Origin: Acidimicrobiia bacterium
GTDB taxonomy: Bacteria; Actinomycetota; Acidimicrobiia; Spongiisociales; UBA5794
Assembly: GCA_030431785.1 (NCBI GenBank)
Contig: JAUIIM010000013.1
Location: forward strand, 1 to 37,362
Length of the DNA: 37,362 bases
Reading direction: 5' to 3'
Positions 1-6,931 of this stretch are shown here, in pieces (position 1 is the stretch's first letter; each line of letters starts with the position of its first letter). Made by a program: the position numbers and the translations under genes. The notes below the pieces were generated by a model. That model was not told the DNA's origin. It was given only the letters and a program-made list of their open reading frames with translations, and searched no databases.

Positions 1-428
1 CCGAACGTGACATGGTTGCGCTCCCGGGACTCGATCCGGCGGCTGCCTTCGCCGGGACCGCCCTCGCCAACTTCCTGATGCTCCTGGCGTACGAGATCGT
101 GCTCGGATTCTTGACGGTCGTCCTCTATGACATCTCGCTCACCGGTTGGCCATGGATCCCACTCATCGTCGTACTGGTCGCCCTGTGTCTTGCGTTGCTC
201 GGCACGCTGGCCGGCGACATCGTTGCTTCCGGGGCCGGATCGTCAGCGCTCGTACCGTTCATCGTCGCACCGCTGTCGGTTCCCCTCCTCATCGCAGCAA
301 CGCAAGCCTTTGAGGGATTACGGATTGGCCGCAGTATCCTCGCTTGGGTGCTGCTACTCGTCGTGATCGCGCTGGTATTGGCGATCGCAGGCGTCCTCGC
401 AGCACGGCCTCTCCAGGAGACAGCATGA
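1..428 (+). CDS. ccmB: Heme exporter protein CcmB, 5'-truncated by window edge
   Basis: This is the membrane subunit of the CcmAB(C) complex that powers release of holo-CcmE in System I cytochrome c maturation. The frame (codons from base 3) is already open at the window edge, so roughly the first third of a usual ~220-residue CcmB is missing. The visible part begins ERDMVALPGLD and carries four to five hydrophobic segments, with the family-like ATQAFEGL stretch before the last one. The stop overlaps the ccmC start as ATGA (425-428), the first of a run of such overlaps that marks a single operon. ccmA would be expected just upstream, outside the window. The identification rests on the membrane profile and on position directly before ccmC, so it is good but not based on a unique catalytic motif. 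Confidence 0.85.
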   Translation, partial: ERDMVALPGLDPAAAFAGTALANFLMLLAYEIVLGFLTVVLYDISLTGWPWIPLIVVLVALCLALLGTLAGDIVASGAGSSALVPFIVAPLSVPLLIAATQAFEGLRIGRSILAWVLLLVVIALVLAIAGVLAARPLQETA

Positions 429-1180
429 CCATCGGTGTCGAAGCCGAGACCACCGAATCCGCCAGTCGCAACTGGCCGTGGTACACGATGGGGATCGCGG
501 GCGTCATCACACTGATCGCGTCGTTCACGGCACCCCCGGACGCACTTCAGGAACAGCTATCCCGCATCCTCTACGTCCACGTACCGGCCGCATGGCTCGC
601 CTACCTGGCGTTCGCCGTCACGATGCTGGCATCCGCCATGTATCTGTGGCGCAAGACGATGGTGTGGGACCGGATTGCGGCCTCATCCGCCGAGATCGGT
701 GTCCTGTTGACCGGGTTGACACTGGTCGTCGGAATGATCTGGGGAAAGTCGACGTGGGGAGTCTGGTGGACATGGGACGCCCGCCTGACGCTCACCGCCA
801 TCATGTTCTTCGTCTACCTTGGCTACCTCGCCCTGCGACGCTCCACCGATGACCTCGTCGCCCGGGCCAGGCGAAGCGCAATCCTCGGTGTCGTCGCAGT
901 CGGCCAGATCCCGCTGGTCCACTTCTCGGTCATTTGGTGGCGGGGGCTCCATCAGACGCCATCCCTCGCCAAACCGGCCTCCGTCGACATGGACACCCCG
1001 ATGGTCATCACGCTGTTCATCGCCGTTGCGATGTTCACCGTCATGTACGTGGCGATGATGGTCAAGCGAGTGGAACTCGCCCGCCTCGAGGACGCGCTGC
1101 TCGAACACGACACGGCGTTCGACCAACCCGTCGCCGGTGACGCGGTCGCCGCACCGAAGCTTGCCGGAGGTGATGCCTGA
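425..1180 (+). CDS. ccmC: Heme exporter/transfer protein CcmC
   Basis: CcmC is the inner-membrane heme-handling protein that loads heme onto CcmE. The 251-residue product has six predicted membrane segments and the tryptophan-rich periplasmic signature WGVWWTWDAR (residues 111-120). It is flanked by two histidines expected to ligate heme: H52 in ILYVHVPAAW and H166 in LVHFSVIWWRG. The start at 425 is chosen because it forms an ATGA overlap with ccmB and is followed directly by a short cytosolic tail; upstream in-frame methionines lie inside ccmB. The stop is followed by ccmD, whose ATG shares one base with it. Length and motif order match the family closely. Confidence 0.95.
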   Translation: MTIGVEAETTESASRNWPWYTMGIAGVITLIASFTAPPDALQEQLSRILYVHVPAAWLAYLAFAVTMLASAMYLWRKTMVWDRIAASSAEIGVLLTGLTLVVGMIWGKSTWGVWWTWDARLTLTAIMFFVYLGYLALRRSTDDLVARARRSAILGVVAVGQIPLVHFSVIWWRGLHQTPSLAKPASVDMDTPMVITLFIAVAMFTVMYVAMMVKRVELARLEDALLEHDTAFDQPVAGDAVAAPKLAGGDA

Positions 1181-1311
1181 TGCCTCTTGCTGAGCAGTGG
1201 AACTGGGTAGGTCTTGCCTACGGAGTGACCTACATCGCTCTCGTGGTGTACGCCGCTTCGGTGGCGGCGAGGATCGCAAAGGCCCGGCAGCGTCTCAAGG
1301 ACCAGGCATGA
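1180..1311 (+). CDS. ccmD: CcmD-like small heme-exporter subunit (43 aa)
   Basis: A 43-residue open frame starts MPLAEQWNWVGLAYG and ends ARQRLKDQA. It has one membrane segment (about residues 10-31) followed by a strongly basic tail, which is the architecture of CcmD, the small protein that stabilises CcmC-CcmE and helps release holo-CcmE from CcmABC. Its ATG shares base 1180 with the ccmC stop, and its stop overlaps the ccmE start (ATGA, 1308-1311), so it fills the ccmC-ccmE gap exactly. CcmD sequences are poorly conserved. The call therefore rests on size, topology and the diagnostic position between ccmC and ccmE. It is easily missed by gene callers with a length cutoff. Confidence 0.85.
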   Translation: MPLAEQWNWVGLAYGVTYIALVVYAASVAARIAKARQRLKDQA

Positions 1312-1718
1312 ACCGGTACCTGAGATTTGTGCTTCCGGCGGCAATCATCGTCGTCGTCCTGGGGTTTCTCCTCGTAAACCTGTCGGCATCGCTCGTCTAC
1401 TACAACACGCCAGCCGAGGTGATGGAGCTCGAACCGAGCGACGATCGGCTCCGGCTCGGAGGTCGTGTGGTCCCGGACTCGGTGATCGACGAGGGCGAGC
1501 AGGTGGTCTTCGAGGTGCAGGATTGCGACACGGCGATCACGGTCGTCCACACGGGCGTTCCCCCACAGCTGTTCCAAGAAGGCATCGGCGTGGTGCTCGA
1601 AGGCGTCTGGACCGGCACCGAGTTCGACTCCGACACGATGCTCGTCAAGCACGACGAGCAGTATCGGTCCGACGACGAGCACTACGACACGGAACGTCAC
1701 TCCTGTAGCGAATCATGA
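1308..1718 (+). CDS. ccmE: Cytochrome c maturation heme chaperone CcmE
   Basis: CcmE carries heme covalently in the extracytoplasmic space and passes it to the CcmF/H ligase. The 136-residue product has an N-terminal membrane anchor (about residues 7-28) and then an OB-fold-like beta-rich domain with GGRVVPDSV at residues 51-59. The heme-attachment motif VKHDEQY places His115 and Tyr119 in the HxxxY spacing of classical CcmE rather than the cysteine variant seen in some archaea and Gram-positives. The C-terminal tail after Y119 is short and charged. The start at 1308 is set by the overlap with the ccmD stop; a longer frame to 1197 would overlap ccmD and lacks support. Confidence 0.94.
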   Translation: MNRYLRFVLPAAIIVVVLGFLLVNLSASLVYYNTPAEVMELEPSDDRLRLGGRVVPDSVIDEGEQVVFEVQDCDTAITVVHTGVPPQLFQEGIGVVLEGVWTGTEFDSDTMLVKHDEQYRSDDEHYDTERHSCSES

Positions 1719-3739
1719 TCGCTGCCGTCGGATACGCAGCGATCCTCACAGCGCTCGTCGCCTCCATCGTCACGTTCGTCCAGGGCGTCAGGCGCTCACG
1801 TGGATCGGACGTCTCCGTCCTCGCCCCGGCCACGGTCATGTTTGCTGCCTCGGTCGCTGCGTTCGTCGCCTTGGAGATCGGAATCCTCACGCACGACTTC
1901 TCGATCGCCTACGTCGCTGACAACACCGCAACGCTGACCCCGCTTCTGTTCTTGTTCGCTGCCGGATGGGCAGCATTGGAGGGCTCGATCGTGTTGTGGG
2001 GTCTGATGCTCGGCCTGTTCGTCTGGCTCGTTGCACGATCACGTTCCGGTGCCGATGGGCTCGGTGCGTTGGCGGTCGGGATTATGGGGCTCGTGGCCGT
2101 GTTCTGGTTCGGTCTCATGGCGACGATCGCCAACCCGTTTGCCGTGTGCACGGAGATCGCCGGGGGCATCTGCTCTGCGACCTCGTGGTTCCCGCTCGTC
2201 GAGACAGTGGCACCAGCAGAAGGGCTCGGCCCGAACCCGCTCCTCCAGAACCACATCCTCATGGCCGTCCACCCACCGATGCTGTACGTGGGGTATGTCG
2301 GGATGACCGTGCCGTTCGGATTCGCCATCGCGGCGTTGCTGCGCTCCGACACGGGGAAGGCGTGGCTCGACCGGACGCACCGCTGGCTCCTCGTCTCGTG
2401 GACGTTCCTGACCATCGGCATCATGCTGGGTGGATGGTGGTCCTACGAGGTGCTCGGGTGGGGTGGCTATTGGGCGTGGGATCCCGTCGAGAACGCGGCC
2501 CTCCTGCCGTGGCTCGCTGCTACCGCCTTCTTGCACTCCGCCATCGTCCAGCGTCGTCGCGGAATGCTCCAGGCGTGGAACTTCATGCTGGTCATCACCG
2601 CGTTCTCGTTGACCATCCTCGGCACCTTCCTTACGCGATCCGGGGTGATCGCATCGGTCCACTCGTTCACACAGTCGGCGATCGGACCGGCGATCCTCAT
2701 CTTCTTGCTCGTCGTCGTGCTGGGGTCCCTCACTGTGTTCGTACTGAAGGCATCGACGGTGGCGCAGTCGCCCCGCCTCGATTCCCTGCTGAGTCGGGAA
2801 GGGTTCATCCTCGCCAACAATCTCCTCCTGACGGTGTTCACGTTCGCGGTCTTGTTCGGCACGATGTATCCGCTCATCGTCGAGGCGGTCTCCGGTGATC
2901 AGGTCTCGGTCGGCAGGTCGTTCTTCGACCGCGCAGCGGTGCCGCTGGCGTTGCTGCTCCTGCTGATGATGGCGGCCGGCTCCATCGCCCCCTGGAGAGT
3001 CGCGACACCAACCGTCTTGTGGCAGCGTTTGCGTTGGCCCACGGCGATCGGCTTCCTCGTCGGTGCGGTCACGGTTGTGCTCGGAGTCGACTCGGTCGGG
3101 GTGGTGCTCACTCTGGTCCTCGCAGCGATCGTCGTGGCGGCGATCGTCCAGCGGTTCGGCGAGACGGTGGTCCGCCGGCCAGAAGGCGTGCTGTCCGCCA
3201 TGGCGAAGGTCGTCCGCAACGACGCCGGCTACTGGGGTGGGCAGATCGCACACATCGGTGTGGCCATGGTTGCGGTCTCCCTTGCAACGACGAGTGGTCT
3301 GGCCGTACGGGACACCGTGACGCTCGAACGTGGTGCGTCCGAGGTCGTCGACGGGTACTGCATCACCTACGACCAACCGTTCGAACGGGTTGAGGAGCAC
3401 CGCACCGTCACCGGTGTTCGTGTCCTCGTCTCGGACGAATCGTGCTCGTCGGTGCATGCGGTACTGGAACCGTCCATCAACAGCTATCCGGGGGTGAGCC
3501 AGCCGATCGGGACCCCGGACGTGTGGACGACCTGGACAACCGATGTCTACATCGGGATCGCCGGGGGCTCGACGAGCGAACTCGGTTTGAACGTCTACCT
3601 GTTCCCGTACCAGTGGATGCTGTGGATCGGTGGGCTGGTCATCGCGCTCGGTGGGGGAGTCGCCATGATGCGGAAACCTTCTCGGCGTCGTGAAACGTCA
3701 GAGTCAGGAATACATGTCGATGAGGTCGCCGATGCCTGA
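1715..3739 (+). CDS. ccmF: Cytochrome c heme lyase subunit CcmF
   Basis: CcmF is the large polytopic component of the heme ligase that attaches heme to apocytochrome CxxCH motifs. The 674-residue protein is close to the usual 630-670 residues and has about 14-15 membrane segments. The WWD-type signature (residues 241-260) starts WWSYEVLGWGG and ends WAWDPVEN. Conserved HPPMLYVGYVG precedes it and LTRSGVIASVHSF follows it. A large extracytoplasmic loop near the C-terminus precedes the last membrane helix. Translation is coupled to ccmE by ATGA (1715-1718). The last eight bases overlap ccmH. Confidence 0.96.
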   Translation: MIAAVGYAAILTALVASIVTFVQGVRRSRGSDVSVLAPATVMFAASVAAFVALEIGILTHDFSIAYVADNTATLTPLLFLFAAGWAALEGSIVLWGLMLGLFVWLVARSRSGADGLGALAVGIMGLVAVFWFGLMATIANPFAVCTEIAGGICSATSWFPLVETVAPAEGLGPNPLLQNHILMAVHPPMLYVGYVGMTVPFGFAIAALLRSDTGKAWLDRTHRWLLVSWTFLTIGIMLGGWWSYEVLGWGGYWAWDPVENAALLPWLAATAFLHSAIVQRRRGMLQAWNFMLVITAFSLTILGTFLTRSGVIASVHSFTQSAIGPAILIFLLVVVLGSLTVFVLKASTVAQSPRLDSLLSREGFILANNLLLTVFTFAVLFGTMYPLIVEAVSGDQVSVGRSFFDRAAVPLALLLLLMMAAGSIAPWRVATPTVLWQRLRWPTAIGFLVGAVTVVLGVDSVGVVLTLVLAAIVVAAIVQRFGETVVRRPEGVLSAMAKVVRNDAGYWGGQIAHIGVAMVAVSLATTSGLAVRDTVTLERGASEVVDGYCITYDQPFERVEEHRTVTGVRVLVSDESCSSVHAVLEPSINSYPGVSQPIGTPDVWTTWTTDVYIGIAGGSTSELGLNVYLFPYQWMLWIGGLVIALGGGVAMMRKPSRRRETSESGIHVDEVADA

Positions 3740-4139
3740 GCCGCTCAAGACAGTGCTCCCGATAGCACTCATCATCATCGCTGCCGGCGTGATCATCGTC
3801 GGTCTCGCCGGAGGGGAAAGTGGATCCCCCACCGACGCCGAGCGCGTCGACTCGATCGCTGCCCAGATCAAGTGCCCGTTCTGCTCGGGCGAGTCGCTCG
3901 CTGACTCGACGTCCGGTGTGGCGGGGGACTATCGGGCGATCATCGAGACACGGGTTGAGGAAGGTGCCACGGACGCCGAGATCCTCGACGAGTTCGCTGC
4001 TTCCTTCGGTGACAGCTACATCCTCGATCCGAATCGCTCAGCGTGGTCCGTCCTGTTGTGGGCCGTTCCGATTGCACTGCTGATTGGCGGGGTCTTCGCC
4101 ATCTTCTCGTTGCGCCGCGCATCGATGGAGGCGTCATGA
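3732..4139 (+). CDS. ccmH: Cytochrome c-type biogenesis protein CcmH (thioredoxin-like CxxC)
   Basis: CcmH reduces or presents apocytochrome cysteines for heme ligation. The 135-residue product has an N-terminal anchor (about 8-26) and the signature KCPFCSGESLADST with redox pair C48 and C51, matching the family pattern RCPxCxxQSIxDS. A short helical domain follows, with a second membrane helix near the C-terminus (about 107-127). I chose ATG 3732 because GAGG lies six bases upstream and the mature anchor starts immediately. In-frame methionines at 3690, 3714 and 3720 would extend further into ccmF. The stop overlaps the next gene as ATGA. Confidence 0.94.
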   Translation: MPEPLKTVLPIALIIIAAGVIIVGLAGGESGSPTDAERVDSIAAQIKCPFCSGESLADSTSGVAGDYRAIIETRVEEGATDAEILDEFAASFGDSYILDPNRSAWSVLLWAVPIALLIGGVFAIFSLRRASMEAS

Positions 4140-4894
4140 AAGACCGATCGCTTGAACACATCGAGTTCCTGAACGACGAGATCGCGGACGTCGAAGCCCA
4201 GCTCGCTGCGGGGGAGATCGATGCCGACACGGCGGCCGATCTCAAGGCGAAGTACGTCAGGGAACTCACCAGGGCGATGGAGGACCGAGGCAGCGACGGT
4301 GCCGACCCGACGTCGGACAATCCTGTCTCGCGACTCTCGACCCGTGCCTTGCTCGGGATCGGTGTCGTCGGGCTCTCCGTGTTGTTGATCGCTGTGTTTG
4401 CCGTCGGCTCCCTGCGTGACGGGGGGACCACAGGGGCGGAGGGGGTGGTCGGAGATGTCCTCACCGAAGGCGGCAGGGACCTGTCAGAAGTCACCAACGA
4501 AGAGATGGAAGCGGTGATCGCCGAGAACCCGGAGGTCGTCCCGATGCGGCTGGCGCTGGCGCGCCGCTACTTCGAGGAGGGCGACTTCGACAAGGCGCTG
4601 GATCACTACTTCGAGGTTCTCGACCGTGAACAGCATCCGGAGGCGCTTGCCAACGTCGGGTGGATGACGTACCTGTCCGGGCACCCGGACATCGCCGTCG
4701 GCTACGTCGAAGCGGCGCTCGAGCGGGACCCGACATACCTGACCGCCCGCTGGTTCGCCGGCAACATCTATGTGAGCCTCGGACGTAGCGACGACGCAAT
4801 CGTCATGTTGAGTTCCGTGATCGAAGCGGTGGAGACGCCCGACGAGATCCGTGACCGTGCGGTCGAACTCATCGAAGAGGTGAGCGGGCAATGA
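4136..4894 (+). CDS. ccmI: CcmI-like tetratricopeptide cytochrome c biogenesis protein
   Basis: A 252-residue protein with an acidic, helical cytosolic N-terminus (about 1-50), one membrane helix (about 70-91) and a C-terminal region of TPR-like helices (about 115-245), with repeats such as LARRYFEEGDFDKALDHYFE. In System I organisms CcmI chaperones apocytochrome c to the CcmFH ligase. The position between ccmH and ccmG and the ATGA overlaps at both ends support that role. The N-terminal part resembles the short cytosolic domain of CcmI in carrying coiled-coil-forming charged heptads. It is shorter than proteobacterial CcmI (about 400 aa), so 'CcmI-like' is safer than a strict orthologue call. 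Confidence 0.8.
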   Translation: MKDRSLEHIEFLNDEIADVEAQLAAGEIDADTAADLKAKYVRELTRAMEDRGSDGADPTSDNPVSRLSTRALLGIGVVGLSVLLIAVFAVGSLRDGGTTGAEGVVGDVLTEGGRDLSEVTNEEMEAVIAENPEVVPMRLALARRYFEEGDFDKALDHYFEVLDREQHPEALANVGWMTYLSGHPDIAVGYVEAALERDPTYLTARWFAGNIYVSLGRSDDAIVMLSSVIEAVETPDEIRDRAVELIEEVSGQ

Positions 4895-5484
4895 GCACCC
4901 AGCGCGGCAGTCGTATGACATGGGTCGTCATCGGTGCAGGGCTCGTCTTTGTGGTGTTGGCGATCATCTTCGCAAGTCGCTTCGGGTCCGATCCCACGAT
5001 CTCGGAGTCGCCCTTGATCGGGCAACTGGCGCCGACCGATCCGATCGCCCTCATGGACGAACCCGGGGCGATCTCGATCGCTGACTACGACGGCGACATC
5101 GTCGTGGTGAACTTCTGGGCATCCTGGTGCCTTGCCTGCCGAGAGGAACATGCCGCACTGACCCGAGCGGCCGCCGACTACGCAGGCTTCGACACGACGT
5201 TCGTCGCCGTGAACTACCAGGACACCCCCGACGCAGCCAACGCCTTCTTGGCCGTGCTGGGGAAGAGTCCCGACACCGTCTACACGGTCGACGAAGGTTC
5301 GACGACCGCGTTCGACTGGGGAGTGCTCGGCCTGCCCGAGACCTTCTTCGTCGACAGGGACGGAGTCGTGGTTGGCAAGGTCTCGGGTCCGATCACCTAC
5401 GAGTTGCTCTCCGCGACGATCGAGCGCATCGTCTTGGGTGAGGACATCGGCGAGATCACCACGGGTGAGGTCGAGAACCGGTAG
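4891..5484 (+). CDS. ccmG: Thioredoxin-like thiol:disulfide protein CcmG/DsbE
   Basis: A 197-residue membrane-anchored thioredoxin-fold protein that would keep apocytochrome cysteines or CcmH reduced outside the membrane. The anchor is at about residues 11-28. The active site lies in NFWASWCLACREEH, with redox cysteines C80 and C83. The cis-proline loop GLPETFFVD has P148, and the C-terminal helix closes the fold. It is the last gene of the run, overlapping the ccmI-like gene by ATGA; in many proteobacteria ccmG instead precedes ccmH. A hairpin directly follows the stop. TlpA/ResA-type reductases share these motifs, but operon position makes CcmG the best reading. Confidence 0.92.
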   Translation: MSTQRGSRMTWVVIGAGLVFVVLAIIFASRFGSDPTISESPLIGQLAPTDPIALMDEPGAISIADYDGDIVVVNFWASWCLACREEHAALTRAAADYAGFDTTFVAVNYQDTPDAANAFLAVLGKSPDTVYTVDEGSTTAFDWGVLGLPETFFVDRDGVVVGKVSGPITYELLSATIERIVLGEDIGEITTGEVENR

Positions 5485-5502
5485 CGGGTGCTAGCGCACC
5501 CG
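5485..5502. terminator. Hairpin after ccmG
   Basis: CGGGTGC (5485-5491) pairs with GCACCCG (5496-5502) around a TAGC loop, giving a perfect 7-bp GC-rich stem starting on the base after the ccmG stop. There is no T-tract; instead the heptamer array at 5503-5530 begins at once. It sits between convergent genes, so it could act in both directions. Actinobacterial terminators often lack a U-run. Confidence 0.55.
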
Positions 5503-5530
5503 AGATCTCAGATCTCCGATTCCCGAAATC
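5503..5530. repeat. Short heptamer array A
   Basis: Four consecutive 7-bp words, AGATCTC, AGATCTC, CGATTCC, CGAAATC, follow the hairpin and run into the stop codon of the DUF5995 gene. The words match those of the larger arrays elsewhere in the window. Confidence 0.6.
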
Positions 5531-6332
5531 AGGCTTCGGCCAATCGATCGAGGTCCAGGCTCGTCGATCGGAACGCATCGATGACGACACACGGGTCCTT
5601 CGGCTCGGACGATGCAAGGAGCCGTGTCATGGCGCGGTGGTACCTCGTACCTCCCAGAAGCTTCGAACCTATGTCAGCAGTGTGCTCGTCCCGTCGTCGG
5701 ATATGGGTCTCCCGGCCCGTCGGGTCCTCGGTGATCTCGATCGCCAGTGTCCATGCGTCGTCTCGCGCGTCGGCGATGAGGCGCGACATCACGCCTTCGT
5801 CGAGTCGCCACGCCAGCTTGTCGACCACCGCAAACCGGGGAGCGACCTCGTTGAGCGCTTCTTGGAGATGGTCGAGTTTGGTGAACAGGATGTCGTTGAC
5901 TCGCATGAAGTCGTCGTACAGATCCATCGGGTCCCCATCGACCGAGTCCGCAGCCACGATCCCGAGGTCGAGGTTGATGTGGGCATTCATCCCGGCGAGC
6001 AGGTGCTGAACGATCATGCGGCGCTGCCCGTCGGTGGCGGCGCGGAATGCGATGTCCCAAGAACGCGTCGGGGTACCGCCCGACGTCCAAGAACCGTAAG
6101 CGTCGATGTAGCGATCCGCGAACGCCACGGCGAGGACCTCCAGTCGTTCGCCGTCGGCGAAGAATCCACCGCGCGATGCGCGACGGATGTCGGCGGTGAC
6201 CGATCGATACATCGAGGGGAAGATGCCGATCGGGCTCGAACTCGCGGAAGCGTCATCGATGATGGCATCGAGATCGCCAAGGACATCGTCGAGGTCGCGC
6301 TGGTGTTCGGTCTGGCCCACGACGAGCATCAT
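5529..6332 (-). CDS. DUF5995 family protein
   Basis: A 267-residue protein that I recognise as DUF5995-like from the central signature AHINLDLG, preceded by YGSWTSGGTP and a GQRRMIVQHLLAGMN stretch, and followed by FTKLDHLQEALNEVAP. The family is mostly helical and of unknown function, common in actinobacteria. No signal peptide or membrane segment is visible. I start it at ATG 6332 (or 6329; GTG 6338 is also possible). The open frame continues upstream to 6695, but that extension is encoded by the heptamer array at 6354-6486 and by antisense of the DUF2277 gene, and reads as low-complexity nonsense. The function is not known; an enzyme role is possible because of the conserved histidine and aspartate, but this is a guess. 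Confidence 0.8.
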   Translation of the reverse strand: MMLVVGQTEHQRDLDDVLGDLDAIIDDASASSSPIGIFPSMYRSVTADIRRASRGGFFADGERLEVLAVAFADRYIDAYGSWTSGGTPTRSWDIAFRAATDGQRRMIVQHLLAGMNAHINLDLGIVAADSVDGDPMDLYDDFMRVNDILFTKLDHLQEALNEVAPRFAVVDKLAWRLDEGVMSRLIADARDDAWTLAIEITEDPTGRETHIRRRDEHTADIGSKLLGGTRYHRAMTRLLASSEPKDPCVVIDAFRSTSLDLDRLAEA

Positions 6333-6353
6333 ACGCACGGGGCATTGGGCTGA

Positions 6354-6486
6354 GATCTCCGAACCCCGATCTCCGATCTCCGATTTCGGACCCAGGGATG
6401 CGATCCATGATCCATGATCCCGCAACGCACGCTGCTGCTGGCAAGAAGCCATCAGCCAGCAGCCAGGAGCCTCTTCAACTCCTAGC
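6354..6486. repeat. Heptamer array B (about 19 phased 7-bp words)
   Basis: From 6354 the sequence reads in strict 7-bp steps: GATCTCC, GAACCCC, GATCTCC twice, GATTTCG, GACCCAG, GGATGCG, ATCCATG twice, ATCCCGC, then GCTGCTG, GCAAGAA, GCCATCA, GCCAGCA, GCCAGGA, GCCTCTT. Word content changes three times but register is kept. It lies between the 3' end of the DUF2277 gene and the 5' end of the DUF5995 gene, both on the minus strand. Confidence 0.8.
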
Positions 6487-6490
6487 CGCC

Positions 6491-6697
6491 CTAGGGCCTG
6501 CCGATCTGGAGTGAGGCCATCAGACGTTCCGTTGCGTCGGCGATGTCCGCCACAGCCTTGTCGAACGCATCTTGGTTGTGGGCTGCCGGTTTCGAGAAGC
6601 CGGAAACCTTGCGGACGTACTGGCGAGATGCTTCTTCCATCGCCTGACGATCGAAGATCTCGGTGCCGTCCCTGAGTCGGTGGATCGATCTGCACAT
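6491..6697 (-). CDS. DUF2277 domain-containing small protein (68 aa)
   Basis: A short protein starting MCRSIHRLRDG, with the strongly conserved core YVRKVSGFSKPAAHNQDAF followed by a helical tail (AVADIADATERLMASL). This start and core are diagnostic of DUF2277, a small widely distributed family of unknown function. ATG 6697 is chosen because family members begin MCRSI; GTG 6706, three codons earlier, is the alternative. The gene is divergent from the aminopeptidase, and the 234-bp gap between them is mostly repeat array. It may be co-transcribed with the DUF5995 gene downstream through array B, although no promoter is obvious. Confidence 0.88.
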   Translation of the reverse strand: MCRSIHRLRDGTEIFDRQAMEEASRQYVRKVSGFSKPAAHNQDAFDKAVADIADATERLMASLQIGRP

Positions 6698-6721
6698 GGG
6701 TGTCACGCTAACGCGTGGCGA

Positions 6722-6849
6722 GATTCCAGATCTCAGATCTCAGATCTCAGATCTCCGACAGATCATGGATCATGGATCCCCGTACATCGGATTGTCGGAT
6801 CCTCGGTACCGATCATCCGACACTCCGATAGTCCGACAATCGACCGGAT
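6722..6849. repeat. Heptamer/octamer array C
   Basis: Seven-base words run in register from 6722: GATTCCA, GATCTCA three times, GATCTCC, GACAGAT, CATGGAT twice. After 6786 the period becomes eight: ATCGGATT, GTCGGATC, CTCGGTAC, CGATCATC, CGACACTC, CGATAGTC, CGACAATC, GACCGGAT. The array fills most of the divergent DUF2277/aminopeptidase intergenic region, leaving about 80 bp before the aminopeptidase start for a promoter. Confidence 0.8.
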
Positions 6850-6931
6850 ACCCATAGGTGCTACCCCATCAGCGGTCCTCAGTGGTCGGAACATTCCTAC
6901 CCTCGGGGGGTCGCATCGCAGAGGAGACTTC

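Noticed and set aside
2039..3457. 472-codon minus-strand open frame opposite ccmF
   Set aside because: It is rich in Arg, His and Asp with no domain, and mirrors the codon bias of ccmF on the other strand. A high-GC shadow frame.
6481..6495. CCTAG-N5-CTAGG inverted repeat after the DUF2277 gene
   Set aside because: Only five base pairs and partly inside the coding end; too weak to call a terminator.
6333..6695. N-terminal extension of the DUF5995 frame
   Set aside because: Encoded by heptamer array B and antisense of DUF2277; family length is met from ATG 6332.
6572..6931. N-terminal extension of the aminopeptidase frame
   Set aside because: It reads through the antisense of the DUF2277 gene and array C, giving low-complexity strings; ATG 6932 with GAGGAG is far better.
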